Of a stretch of 64,000 bases of DNA, positions 1 to 8,665 are shown in pieces; position 1 is the first letter of the stretch; every line of letters starts with the position of its first letter. Below the pieces are notes generated by a model. It did not search any database, had not been told where the DNA came from, and saw only the letters and a list, made by a program, of their open reading frames with translations. The DNA is taken from assembly GCA_902800395.1 (NCBI GenBank), contig CADCEC010000007.1, forward strand, positions 42,405 through 106,404, written 5' to 3'. Made by a program: the position numbers and the translations under genes. The DNA is from an uncultured Bacteroidota bacterium (GTDB taxonomy: Bacteria; Bacteroidota; Bacteroidia; Bacteroidales; P3).

Positions 1-1162
1 CTTCAAGTTGCTGGAGCTCCTTTGGGAGCGGGACTGATTTCTTCTGCTCGGGTTTGCCATAGAGCAGCTCGGAAATCTGGTCAACAATCTTGTCGGCAGC
101 ATGACGGACGGCCATCTTCGAGATGGCGGCGCTCATGCTGGCCTGCCTGCTGGGCGACTCAAATATCTCTTTCACGGTAGAAAGCCCCTGACCCGCACAG
201 TCGGCATCCTTCACCATCACGGCAGCTCCACGGTCGACGAGGGCCAGTGCGTTTTTGGTCTGATGGTCCTCCGCCACATTGGGAGAAGGGATGAGCACCA
301 CGGGTTTGCCCACAAGGCAAAGCTCGCTGATGGCGATAGCGCCAGCACGCGACACCACGATGTCGGCGGCAGCGTAGGCCATATCCATGCGGGAGATGAA
401 CTGATGTACTTTGACCCACCGTCCCACTCCTGCACGCTCGACAGCGGCCACTGCCTCGTCGTACATCCAACGGCCCGTCTGCCAGAGGAGTTGTATCTTG
501 TTCTCACGGAAGAAATGGAGATGTCCCATTATCATCTCGTTGATGCTACGGGCCCCTAGACTTCCCCCGACGGAGAGGAGCACACGACCCTCCGGCTCGA
601 GACCGAAATGGGCACGTCCTTCGGCGACAGTGGCCGTCATCTGCTCGATGTCGGCACGCACGGGATTGCCAGTGAAGACAATCTTCTCACGGGGGAAGAA
701 ACGCTCCATCCCGTCGTAGGCGACGCAGATGCGACAAGCCTTGCGGGCCAGCATCTTGTTGGTGAGACCTGCGTAGGAATTCTGTTCCTGGAGGAGAGTC
801 TTGTAGCCCATCGAGGCGGCAGCCTTGAGGGTAGGCTCGCTGGCGAAACCGCCGACACCCACCACGATGTCGGGATTGAACTCACCGATAACTCCTCTCA
901 CCTTGCTGCGACTTTTCAGTATCCGGAATGGCAGCTGGAGGTTTTTGATGATGTTGGCGGGTGTCAGTTTACGCTGCAATCCTGCAATCGGCAGTCCCAC
1001 TATCTTGTAGCCTGCCGCAGGCACCTTCTCCATCTCCATGCGTCCTTCGGCACCGACAAACAGGATGTCGGCATCGCTCCAACGGGCCTTCACGGCGTTG
1101 GCTATTGCCACTGCGGGGAAGATGTGTCCGCCGCTGCCTCCTCCACTGATGATGATTTTCAT
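1..1162 (-). CDS. murG: MurG N-acetylglucosaminyltransferase (partial, runs off left edge)
   Basis: Peripheral inner-membrane glycosyltransferase that adds GlcNAc from UDP-GlcNAc to lipid I, giving lipid II. The reading frame opens with ATG at 1162 and stays open to the window edge, about 387 codons, so only the last residues and stop are missing. The start MKIIISGGGSGGHIFPA carries the family's glycine-rich loop, and the C-terminal half has SRAGAIAISEL, the donor-sugar signature, followed by a proline/lysine-rich tail. It starts 4 bases after the ftsW stop, so the two are probably translated together. It is the last dcw gene visible; murC and ftsQAZ would be expected beyond the edge. Identification is secure from motifs, length and position. 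Confidence 0.95.
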   Translation of the reverse strand, partial: MKIIISGGGSGGHIFPAVAIANAVKARWSDADILFVGAEGRMEMEKVPAAGYKIVGLPIAGLQRKLTPANIIKNLQLPFRILKSRSKVRGVIGEFNPDIVVGVGGFASEPTLKAAASMGYKTLLQEQNSYAGLTNKMLARKACRICVAYDGMERFFPREKIVFTGNPVRADIEQMTATVAEGRAHFGLEPEGRVLLSVGGSLGARSINEMIMGHLHFFRENKIQLLWQTGRWMYDEAVAAVERAGVGRWVKVHQFISRMDMAYAAADIVVSRAGAIAISELCLVGKPVVLIPSPNVAEDHQTKNALALVDRGAAVMVKDADCAGQGLSTVKEIFESPSRQASMSAAISKMAVRHAADKIVDQISELLYGKPEQKKSVPLPKELQQLE

Positions 1163-1166
1163 ATCT

Positions 1167-2420
1167 TTATTGTTTTTCTGTATCGTCTGTTATTTGCATT
1201 TCTTCGTCGGCGGTGATGTCGGGGGTGGTGTCGGCAACTGCGCTTTCGCCGCCGTCCACACTGGGTTTAGGGTCGGCATAGACTCCTGCCGCTACCGACT
1301 GGATGATTCCCATACCGAGGCTGAGGAAGAGATAGGCTGTGCCGCCATAGCTGATGAAAGGAAGTGTCTGACCCGTCACCGGGAGGACACCGACGGCCAC
1401 ACCCATGTTGGCCAGTGCCTGCAGGTAAATCATGGTGCCCAATCCGGCCACGGTGAGGGCGCCGAAGCGTCCGTTGCACCTCCAAGCCAAGCGCACGCAT
1501 CGGAAGTAGAAGAAACTGTAGAGCAGCAGCACCAGCACGCCGCCCACGAGACCCGTTTCCTCGATGATGATAGCGTAGATGAAGTCGTTGTGCGACTGCG
1601 TCATCAGTCGCGCATAGAGGGTGTTTCCGGGTCCCACCCCGAAGACGCCGCCACGGGCGACGGCGATGCGGGCATCGTTCTCCTGAGTGATAACGGTGGG
1701 GTCGGGGTCGTCGAAATAGGAATGGAGACGGTGGCCCCACGTGCTGGAGCGTTCCAGCACCTGCTCGCTCTTGGGCTGTCCGCCTTTGTCGCTCTGCTCG
1801 CCCGCCTTGTAGCGATTCATGGCGACACCCAAGCCTATGGCTGTCAGCGCCACAAGGGCAATCATGATGCGCCACCACCATTTTCGGTCCACGCCGCCGA
1901 AGAAGAGCATGAGATAGCAGGAGACGAAGAGCAGTGCGGCGGTGGAGAAATTCTCTGGGAGGACGAAGGCGGCGACCAGGACGATATAGGCCAGCAGGGA
2001 GAAGAAAGTGCCCTTCTCGGCCACCTGGTCTTTCTTCAAAGTCAGCATGCGAGCGATGAAAAGTACGAGGGCAATTTTGGCTACTTCGGAGGGCTGGAAC
2101 TGGTTAACCACGGGAATCCTTATCCAGCGGCCGCCCATCATCAGTGTGACGGCCAGCAGCACCACCGACGCCCAGAGTCCAAGTACTGCGAAACGGGAGA
2201 AGAAGCGGTAGTTTATTTTGCTGCATACGATGACGATGCCCCACGACGCAAGGACAATGAGCAGATGGCGCAAGAAGAGGCCTGTGGGCCCTCCGGCGCT
2301 GTCGTGAGAATAGGCCTCCAGTCCGATGGAGCTGTAGACCCCAACAAGAGAGATGATGCTGAGCAGCAGAAACACCACCCAGAGCGTTTTATCTCCCTTG
2401 AAAACCTTGGACATCTTCAT
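1167..2420 (-). CDS. ftsW: FtsW septal peptidoglycan glycosyltransferase (SEDS family)
   Basis: Polytopic SEDS protein that polymerises lipid II at the division septum together with the FtsI transpeptidase encoded upstream. At 417 residues it has family length, with about ten hydrophobic segments. The late signature around SHNDFIYAIIIEETG and GYGG-like FISYGGTAYL near the C-terminus is typical of FtsW/RodA. It lies between the MurD remnant and murG, where FtsW normally sits; a second SEDS gene at 46042 is the RodA partner of PBP2, so the two roles can be told apart by neighbours. The start MKMSK has a second Met two codons later. The last ~45 residues are acidic and hydrophilic, a cytoplasmic tail. 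Confidence 0.93.
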   Translation of the reverse strand: MKMSKVFKGDKTLWVVFLLLSIISLVGVYSSIGLEAYSHDSAGGPTGLFLRHLLIVLASWGIVIVCSKINYRFFSRFAVLGLWASVVLLAVTLMMGGRWIRIPVVNQFQPSEVAKIALVLFIARMLTLKKDQVAEKGTFFSLLAYIVLVAAFVLPENFSTAALLFVSCYLMLFFGGVDRKWWWRIMIALVALTAIGLGVAMNRYKAGEQSDKGGQPKSEQVLERSSTWGHRLHSYFDDPDPTVITQENDARIAVARGGVFGVGPGNTLYARLMTQSHNDFIYAIIIEETGLVGGVLVLLLYSFFYFRCVRLAWRCNGRFGALTVAGLGTMIYLQALANMGVAVGVLPVTGQTLPFISYGGTAYLFLSLGMGIIQSVAAGVYADPKPSVDGGESAVADTTPDITADEEMQITDDTEKQ

Positions 2421-2471
2421 TTTAGATAATTGTTAAGAGATAATAGTTGGACCGATAACCTATAACCTTTC

Positions 2472-3011
2472 CTAGAGTTCATTGACTTGTTGGCGAAATT
2501 CCTCTCCGCGGTCGACGACATCCGAACCGTTTTCGCAAGCCGGTGAGTAGAGCACCTTCACATCGTCGCTCTCATAGCGGTAAGCCTTCTGGAGGGCATC
2601 GGCCATCGTGGGGCAAGTTTCGATGGTAGGGACGACACCCGAGAAAGCCTTGCGCATCTCTTCCCCCTCGCCGCCCACGATGAGCAGCATCCTCACCTTG
2701 CGCAGCGCCGCAGGCAGCAGCCGGCTGTAGTCGGCGGGAGTGGCGGGTGCATCGGCAATCCATATCAAGCCCCCCGGAGTGCTCTCCAGAGAATACCACG
2801 TAGAGTTAACGGAACGGGCGGCAGCATCGTTGATGTATACGCGTCCCCTCACGCGAGCCACGAATTCGAGGCGGTAGCGCGTCTCCTCCATACGGTTGAA
2901 GCAAGCCCTCAACGAGGCGTTGCGTATAGCCTTCAACCGCTGGGTGTCAATACCCGCAAGTCCGATGTGTGTTCTTTCACGGCCTTCCTTGACCAGAGTG
3001 TCTATAGTCAT
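2472..3011 (-). CDS. MurD-derived C-terminal domain remnant (179 aa)
   Basis: This sits exactly where full-length murD (about 440-450 residues) belongs in the Bacteroidota dcw order mraY-murD-ftsW-murG, but only the last ~175 residues of a MurD are recognisable. Homologous stretches are IRNASLR, EETRYRLEFVARVRG (MurD: GVEHRLE-VA-V-G), YINDAAARSVNSTWYSLES (MurD: INDSKATN-NS-WYAL-S), a LYSPAC block and VDRGEEFRQQV. The UDP-MurNAc-Ala and ATP-binding domains, including the GTNGKTT loop, are absent, and only 34 bases separate it from mraY. Several ligase-domain residues are also changed (the His of HRLE, the Lys of DSKAT, the GG-DKG loop). It cannot be a D-glutamate ligase by itself. The open frame over 179 codons suggests it may still be translated; a non-catalytic role or slow decay are both possible. 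Confidence 0.75.
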   Translation of the reverse strand: MTIDTLVKEGRERTHIGLAGIDTQRLKAIRNASLRACFNRMEETRYRLEFVARVRGRVYINDAAARSVNSTWYSLESTPGGLIWIADAPATPADYSRLLPAALRKVRMLLIVGGEGEEMRKAFSGVVPTIETCPTMADALQKAYRYESDDVKVLYSPACENGSDVVDRGEEFRQQVNEL

Positions 3012-3045
3012 TATTGATAAGTTGATAAATTGATATGTTGATATG

Positions 3046-4227
3046 TTATCGTAGTTTCAGTGTCGAGAGGGTAAAGATTGCTAACAAAATAGCGATGATA
3101 ATGAACCTCACCACCACCTTCTCTTCCGCCTGGCCCTTCTTCTGGTAGTGGTGATGCAGCGGCGTCATCAGGAAGGGACGCTTCTCCACAGGCACCATCT
3201 CGCTGGGCGGCAGCTTGTGCTTCCGCCGGTAGTATTTGCAGTAGGTGGTCTGGATAATCACCGAGAGGTTCTCCACCACATAGATGCCGCAGAGCACAGG
3301 CAACAGGAGCTCTTTCTTGATAAGCACGGCAAACACCGCAATGATGCCGCCAATGGAGAGCGAGCCCGTGTCACCCATGAAGATATCGGCAGGGTGACCG
3401 TTGAACCACAGGAAACCTATCGTGGCACCGACAAAAGCAGTGCTGAAAATAGCCAGCTCGCCGATATTGGGAAGGTACATGATGTTGAAATAGGTGGCCA
3501 TGATGGCGTTACCGCTCACCCATGCCAGCAGCGCCAAAGCGCCGCCATTCACGGCCGCCACACCCGTGGCGATGCCGTCAATGCCGTCGGTGAGATTCGA
3601 CGCATTGCTCACAGCAGTAACTATCAGGATGATGACCAGCACATAGACCACCCACACCAAATCCTGCGCCCAGTCGCCCATCCACGTCACCAGCCAGGCA
3701 TAGTCGAACTCATTGTTCTTCACAAAAGGTATCGTCGTCGTGGTGCCGCCACTGAGCGCAGGGTGGTACACGATAAGCAGTCCCACCACAAGCGCCAGCA
3801 ATACCTGCCCCAGTATCTTGTACTTGCCCGCCAGACCTTTCTTCCCGCGTGTCTTCTTCAGATAGTCGTCCAGAAAACCCAACAGTCCCAGCCACACCGT
3901 GGTACCCACCATGATGAGCACGTAGATATTGTCGAGTTTGGCGAAGAGCAACGTGGGAATGAGGATAGCAGTAAGGATAAGCAGTCCACCCATGGTGGGG
4001 GTGTTGGCCTTTCGCGCCGCCCCTTCGAGCCCCAGCTCGGTGCGCACTTCGTCCATCATGCCCATCTTATTCTTCATCCAGCGGATGAAAGGCTTGCCCG
4101 CAAGCAGCATAATCAGCAGCGAAGTCACCATGCCCGCCGCTGCCCTGAAAGTGATGCCGATGAAAGCACCCGCCCCAGGGACATGAATTCCCATATCGTT
4201 CAGCCAGTCTAACAAATGATATATCAT
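3046..4227 (-). CDS. mraY: MraY phospho-MurNAc-pentapeptide translocase
   Basis: Inner-membrane enzyme that transfers phospho-MurNAc-pentapeptide from UDP to undecaprenyl phosphate, making lipid I. The 393 residues contain the family motifs in order: LGFLDDYLKKTRGKKGL (DD pair with basic loop), NLTDGIDGIATG (catalytic Asp region), FMGDTGSLS, and the HHHYQKKG triple-histidine loop near the C-terminus. About ten hydrophobic helices alternate with these loops. It is 12 bases downstream of murE and reads into the MurD remnant. The spacer on its downstream side is an 8-base tandem repeat. Confidence 0.96.
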   Translation of the reverse strand: MIYHLLDWLNDMGIHVPGAGAFIGITFRAAAGMVTSLLIMLLAGKPFIRWMKNKMGMMDEVRTELGLEGAARKANTPTMGGLLILTAILIPTLLFAKLDNIYVLIMVGTTVWLGLLGFLDDYLKKTRGKKGLAGKYKILGQVLLALVVGLLIVYHPALSGGTTTTIPFVKNNEFDYAWLVTWMGDWAQDLVWVVYVLVIILIVTAVSNASNLTDGIDGIATGVAAVNGGALALLAWVSGNAIMATYFNIMYLPNIGELAIFSTAFVGATIGFLWFNGHPADIFMGDTGSLSIGGIIAVFAVLIKKELLLPVLCGIYVVENLSVIIQTTYCKYYRRKHKLPPSEMVPVEKRPFLMTPLHHHYQKKGQAEEKVVVRFIIIAILLAIFTLSTLKLR

Positions 4228-4239
4228 AACTCTTACTTC

Positions 4240-5703
4240 TTAGTTCTTACCTCTTAGTTCCTTCTCCGCTTCTTCCACGTCGTCGAAGTGGCTTCTCACA
4301 CCGTTCACCTCCTGATAGGTCTCGTGACCCTTGCCGGCGATAAGGATGATGTCGCCCTCACGGGCCATCATGCAGGCCGTACGAATAGCCTGCCGCCGGT
4401 CGGTGATACGCACCGTGCGGCTCAGTTGCTCCGCCGTGAGGCCAGCCTCCATGTCGTCCAGGATGCTCTCAGGCTGCTCCGTACGGGGATTGTCGCTGGT
4501 CAGCACCAACTTGTCACTCCCCTCGGCGGCAATCTGCGCCATCTCCGGACGCTTCGTCTTGTCGCGGTCACCACCACAACCCACCACCGTAATCAGCTGC
4601 TGTTCCGGTCTCCGGATGGCGGCAATTGTCTCTATCACATTCTGCAGCGCATCCGGCGTATGGGCATAGTCGACAATGGCGGTGATGCCACTCCCACTCA
4701 CACACTGGAACCTCCCAGGGGCAGGCTCCAAGGTGGAGAGTACCCTCAAGGCCTCATCCGGCTCGGCACCGCTCAACACCGCGGCACCATAGATGGCCAG
4801 CAGATTGTAGGCATTGAAGCGACCCACCAGTCTCACCCAAACCTCTCGGCCGCACAGAGAAAGATGCATACCTTCAAATCCCTCCTCTATCACACGGCAG
4901 TGGAAGTCGCCCTTCTGCTGCAATCCATAGGTGTAGACTTTGGCTTCGCAGTTCTGCACCATCACCCTACCGTTCCTGTCGTCGATATTCGTCAGCGCCC
5001 ACGCCCCCTTCGGAAGCGCGTCGAAAAAGCCCTTCTTCGCGGCAATATAGTTCGCCATCGTCTTGTGGAAGTCCAGATGGTCATGAGTAATGTTGCTGAA
5101 GATGCCACCGGCGAATACCACACCGGCGATGCGTTTCTGCACCACAGCATGGGAACTGACCTCCATGAAACAGTAGTCGCAGCCCCTATCCACCATCCTG
5201 CGTAGCAGCTGGTTCAGCTCCAGCGCATCGGGGGTCGTGTGCCCCGTAGGCAGCTCCTCTTCATCCACCTTGTTCACAATGGTGGATACCAATCCCACAT
5301 GATGTCCCAGCTGGCGGAACATCCTGTGCAGCAGGGTGACAGTAGTGGTCTTCCCATTGGTGCCGGTGATACCCACCAGCTTCAGCTGGCTCGACGGGTG
5401 TCCGTAGAAATTGTCCGCCATCAAGCCCAACACCTCGCTGCTGTCCTTCACCACCACAAACGTCACCTTCTCACTTTCCACTCTCCACTTTCCTCTCTCC
5501 ACTTTCTCACACACCACGGCGACAGCACCCTGCTCCACGGCTTTGCCGATGAAGTCGTGCCCGTCAACCTTCGTGCCCCGTTGGGCCACAAAGAGGGTCC
5601 CCTGCGAAACTTTTCGCGAGTCGAACTGGATATCCTTCACCTCCAGCTCCATATCTCCGTCCACCTTGCAGTCAATTCCCTTTATTATATCTTTTAGTTT
5701 CAT
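4240..5703 (-). CDS. murE: MurE UDP-MurNAc-L-Ala-D-Glu:meso-DAP ligase
   Basis: Cytoplasmic ATP-dependent ligase adding the third stem residue. Three Mur domains are present: N-terminal UDP-binding part, central ATPase with GITGTNGKTTT, and C-terminal ligase domain. The motif DNPR (in LTSDNPRTEQP) is the meso-diaminopimelate specificity signature, so the stem peptide should be DAP-type. Length 487 is normal. Residues about 66-80 (EKVERGKWRVESEKV) are encoded by a 7-base tandem repeat (5470-5510) lying in a surface loop between strands, and the last residues ELRGKN come from another repeat array covering the stop codon. Both look like repeat DNA accommodated in an essential gene. Confidence 0.95.
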   Translation of the reverse strand: MKLKDIIKGIDCKVDGDMELEVKDIQFDSRKVSQGTLFVAQRGTKVDGHDFIGKAVEQGAVAVVCEKVERGKWRVESEKVTFVVVKDSSEVLGLMADNFYGHPSSQLKLVGITGTNGKTTTVTLLHRMFRQLGHHVGLVSTIVNKVDEEELPTGHTTPDALELNQLLRRMVDRGCDYCFMEVSSHAVVQKRIAGVVFAGGIFSNITHDHLDFHKTMANYIAAKKGFFDALPKGAWALTNIDDRNGRVMVQNCEAKVYTYGLQQKGDFHCRVIEEGFEGMHLSLCGREVWVRLVGRFNAYNLLAIYGAAVLSGAEPDEALRVLSTLEPAPGRFQCVSGSGITAIVDYAHTPDALQNVIETIAAIRRPEQQLITVVGCGGDRDKTKRPEMAQIAAEGSDKLVLTSDNPRTEQPESILDDMEAGLTAEQLSRTVRITDRRQAIRTACMMAREGDIILIAGKGHETYQEVNGVRSHFDDVEEAEKELRGKN

Positions 5704-5739
5704 CTATAAAATCTATCTAATCTATCGTATCTTTCTAAT

Positions 5740-7977
5740 CTATTTCAAATTCAACACGACCGTCGTCCCTTTCTTCACCGCAGCCCCTGCCTGTGGACTC
5801 TGCGACGAGACTTTCCCGTAACCTGTCAACCGCACCTTCAGCCCCAACGAATGGAGCATCTCGACGGCATCCTTCGCACTCATCCGGCGGCAATTCGGCA
5901 TACGACCCTGCACAGGTTTCTCGGGCAGTATTTTGACATTGGTGCACCGAATCAGGCGGCACGCCTGCTGCAACCCACCCAGATTGCCGCGCAAGAGCAG
6001 GGGTTCCCGCTCAAGGATGGTACTATCCACCGGCGTGAGTGCCGCAAAATCCTCTCCCAAGCGTTCGTCGATAGCCATCACACAGTCGGCAATGGTCCTG
6101 AATACACGTGCCGCCTGGGTACCGAATGCCTCGTGCGGCACCCGCTCCAGCATCACATAGCACGTATAGCGCGGATGCTCGGCAGGGAAGAATCCCGCAA
6201 ACGACGAGTTGTTATAGGCCTGCGTGTGCATTCTCGTCGACTGGTCGTAATAGTCGGCCGTACCTGTCTTTCCGGCGAAATGATACACCTCACTCTTCAT
6301 CCGCTTCGCCGTTCCATGATCCACCACACCCTCGAGCATCTCTCTCACAACCTTTGCGCTCTCTTTGCTGAAAGCATGCTCCCTCATCACCACGGGTTTC
6401 ACCTCCGTGCGTCTCCCATAGCGGTCGTAGATGGCCCGACAGAACAACGGCTTCACCATCCGCCCATCACCAGCCACAGCGTTATAGAAGGTAATTATCT
6501 GCATCGGCGTCACTGCTGTGGAATAACCATAAGTGAGTCGGAGGAAGTCGTCGACAGAGACATTGACATCATTGATACTTGTCTTCGGTTCTGGAGCTTT
6601 CACGTCCAAGTTCAGCTTCTCATAGGGGAACACCTGCCGCATCAGCGCCACCAGGTCGTCGCGCCGATCGCGGTAGTATTTCCATCCCAGCTGGCACATA
6701 CCCACGTTCGACGATTCCTCTATCACCTCCCTCACACTCAAGGAGTCGCGACCATTCTTCTTGTGGCTGTCCTTCACCTCACGGGCATTCGGGAACACTC
6801 CCACACCCACTCGCACTTTCATCGCCGTATCTATCTTTATCTTCGGATCGTTCAGCATGGCCATCAGAGCCACCGTCTTCATTGTCGACCCAGGCTCATA
6901 GCGGCTCGATACAGCCGTATTCCAGTCTCTCAATTCATTATACACCCAGTCCGTTTCGTCGGTCGGAGAAGTCCTCATTTCGGCACGCGCCAGATTCGCA
7001 CATGCCACCACATAACCCGTCTCTACCTCCATCACGATGGCACAACCAGCCTTGCCGCCAAACCTCGCAAGCGTCTGTCTCAACGCGTCCTCCGCCACAT
7101 CCTGTATCCTCGTGTCTATCGTCGATACAATATTCTGACCGTCGATTCTCTTCTGTAGCACCACCTTCTCCACGCTGTCGCCATCCGTTCGGTGTTCCGT
7201 CGAGGAACCCTCGTTGGGCATATCCGCCAGCCAGACACCTTTTGTCAAGCGCCGACTGTTGAAGACTCCATCCCTACCCTTCAAAATCGAATCATACGTG
7301 CCTTCGAGACCCGTAAAATCACCCGTACCTCGGCCATTCTCCAACCCCACCGTATTCGATGCCATCTCGCTATATATATGGGCTCTTACCTCATATTTCA
7401 CACTCCTGCGGTCCACCTCCTTCACCACACACCTCTTCCATCCCGGCAACCGCGCAATCGAAAGCCAAACGGAATAGGGCACATGCTGCTCCACCCTGAA
7501 ACACTGGCGGGGACGCTCCTTCATGCGCTCTTTCTTTACCATCTCCACATAATAATCACTCCCATGTTTGCCCATCGACTCGCTGAGCATCAAAGCCATC
7601 GTGTCCAACGACGCAAACAGCACGCTGTCCGAGACCGCACCCGAGAATTTCTTTTTCCCCTTCGCGTCAGTGTCATATTTCTTACCCAAATCAAGATAAA
7701 GGTCGCACTCCGACACCGTTGTCGCCAGCACCTTCCCATCGCTCGACAAGATATCGCCCCTTTTGGCGGGCTCAACCTGATTAACCCTCGTCTCCCTGCC
7801 GGCTCCCCATTCGCGCCACGATTTACGCACCACACTGCCGTCAGCCATCTTACCCTCCACCTCGGCGGTCTGCGTCTTCACAATACCCACCACAATCGCC
7901 GTACCCATCACCAACGTAAGCAACAGATACAGCACCAACATGCCCCCGGCCATCCGTGTATTTTTATCCTTCTTCAA
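5740..7977 (-). CDS. ftsI: FtsI-type septal penicillin-binding protein with PASTA domain
   Basis: Class B PBP: the division transpeptidase that cross-links strands made by FtsW. A single N-terminal transmembrane helix (about residues 11-33) anchors 745 residues. Catalytic motifs are intact: STMK at about 364-367 (active Ser364), SSN near 422, and KTGT in FAGKTGTADYY near 590. The last ~60 residues (MPNCRRMSAKDAVEMLHSLG onward, ending in VVLNLK) form a PASTA domain, as in SpoVD/FtsI proteins of Bacteroidota. Upstream lies FtsL and downstream murE; both spacers are short tandem repeats. Codon and motif integrity give high confidence. Confidence 0.94.
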   Translation of the reverse strand: MKKDKNTRMAGGMLVLYLLLTLVMGTAIVVGIVKTQTAEVEGKMADGSVVRKSWREWGAGRETRVNQVEPAKRGDILSSDGKVLATTVSECDLYLDLGKKYDTDAKGKKKFSGAVSDSVLFASLDTMALMLSESMGKHGSDYYVEMVKKERMKERPRQCFRVEQHVPYSVWLSIARLPGWKRCVVKEVDRRSVKYEVRAHIYSEMASNTVGLENGRGTGDFTGLEGTYDSILKGRDGVFNSRRLTKGVWLADMPNEGSSTEHRTDGDSVEKVVLQKRIDGQNIVSTIDTRIQDVAEDALRQTLARFGGKAGCAIVMEVETGYVVACANLARAEMRTSPTDETDWVYNELRDWNTAVSSRYEPGSTMKTVALMAMLNDPKIKIDTAMKVRVGVGVFPNAREVKDSHKKNGRDSLSVREVIEESSNVGMCQLGWKYYRDRRDDLVALMRQVFPYEKLNLDVKAPEPKTSINDVNVSVDDFLRLTYGYSTAVTPMQIITFYNAVAGDGRMVKPLFCRAIYDRYGRRTEVKPVVMREHAFSKESAKVVREMLEGVVDHGTAKRMKSEVYHFAGKTGTADYYDQSTRMHTQAYNNSSFAGFFPAEHPRYTCYVMLERVPHEAFGTQAARVFRTIADCVMAIDERLGEDFAALTPVDSTILEREPLLLRGNLGGLQQACRLIRCTNVKILPEKPVQGRMPNCRRMSAKDAVEMLHSLGLKVRLTGYGKVSSQSPQAGAAVKKGTTVVLNLK

Positions 7978-8016
7978 ACCCTTAACTATTATCTATTAAC
8001 TATTATCTATTAACTA

Positions 8017-8613
8017 TCATATCACTTCCGGCGGCGTCGGCATTATCCCTAAACCTTTCTCCCGCTCCAGATCATCCCTGATTTGGGAAATCCGCACCGT
8101 GTTCTGGTTCATCTTCTGCAGTTGTATCTGCTGCTCCCTCAACTCGTTCACCCTCTCCTGCACCACCATCTTCTTTCGGCTCAACGACTCCACCTGATAA
8201 CGGTTGGCCACCACCAAAAGCAGATACACCAGACACAACAGCAGCAACGGAATCTGCTTCAACACCAGTTTGTCTGACAGCACATCACCACCCAGCACCT
8301 TCGCCACTCCCTTCGCCACATGGCCTCCGCGGCCACTAACCTCTGGGGTGTCGTCACCCTCTTCCACCTCGTCAACAACAGGTTGTTCCACTGTTTCGAC
8401 TTCCTCTTCCACCGGAGTTTCCTGCTCAACAACTTTTTTCTCCTCCTTTTCACTCATCTTCTCCGTTTCCACTTCCTCATGCTTACGGCGGCGGTTACCG
8501 ATTCTTCTCTTCTCTCCGCTCTCTAACTTCTGTACCCTGCCAACAATCGCCTCGCGAGCCACATCGCCCTCGAGACCCTCTTCCACAGCCTTTTCCCTGA
8601 ACCTATTCCCCAT
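8017..8613 (-). CDS. ftsL: FtsL-like divisome protein with long acidic N-terminus
   Basis: A bitopic membrane protein in the FtsL slot between rsmH and ftsI. It has one hydrophobic helix (LLLLCLVYLLLVVANRY, about residues 128-145) followed by a short periplasmic coiled coil (VQERVNELREQQIQLQKM), the FtsL architecture that bridges FtsB/FtsQ and FtsI. The preceding ~125 residues are an unusual, highly charged Glu/Lys-rich cytoplasmic extension (EKEEKKVVEQETPVEEEVE), making it 198 residues where FtsL is usually 100-130. FtsL is poorly conserved, so the call rests on topology and position. Confidence 0.8.
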   Translation of the reverse strand: MGNRFREKAVEEGLEGDVAREAIVGRVQKLESGEKRRIGNRRRKHEEVETEKMSEKEEKKVVEQETPVEEEVETVEQPVVDEVEEGDDTPEVSGRGGHVAKGVAKVLGGDVLSDKLVLKQIPLLLLCLVYLLLVVANRYQVESLSRKKMVVQERVNELREQQIQLQKMNQNTVRISQIRDDLEREKGLGIMPTPPEVI

Positions 8614-8665
8614 ATATTATTAATGTATACTTAATTCTTAACTATTAACTCTCAACGATTAACTC

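Noticed and set aside
1038-2429. 463-codon plus-strand frame opposite ftsW
   Set aside because: Shadow frame with no motif; ftsW has intact SEDS signatures.
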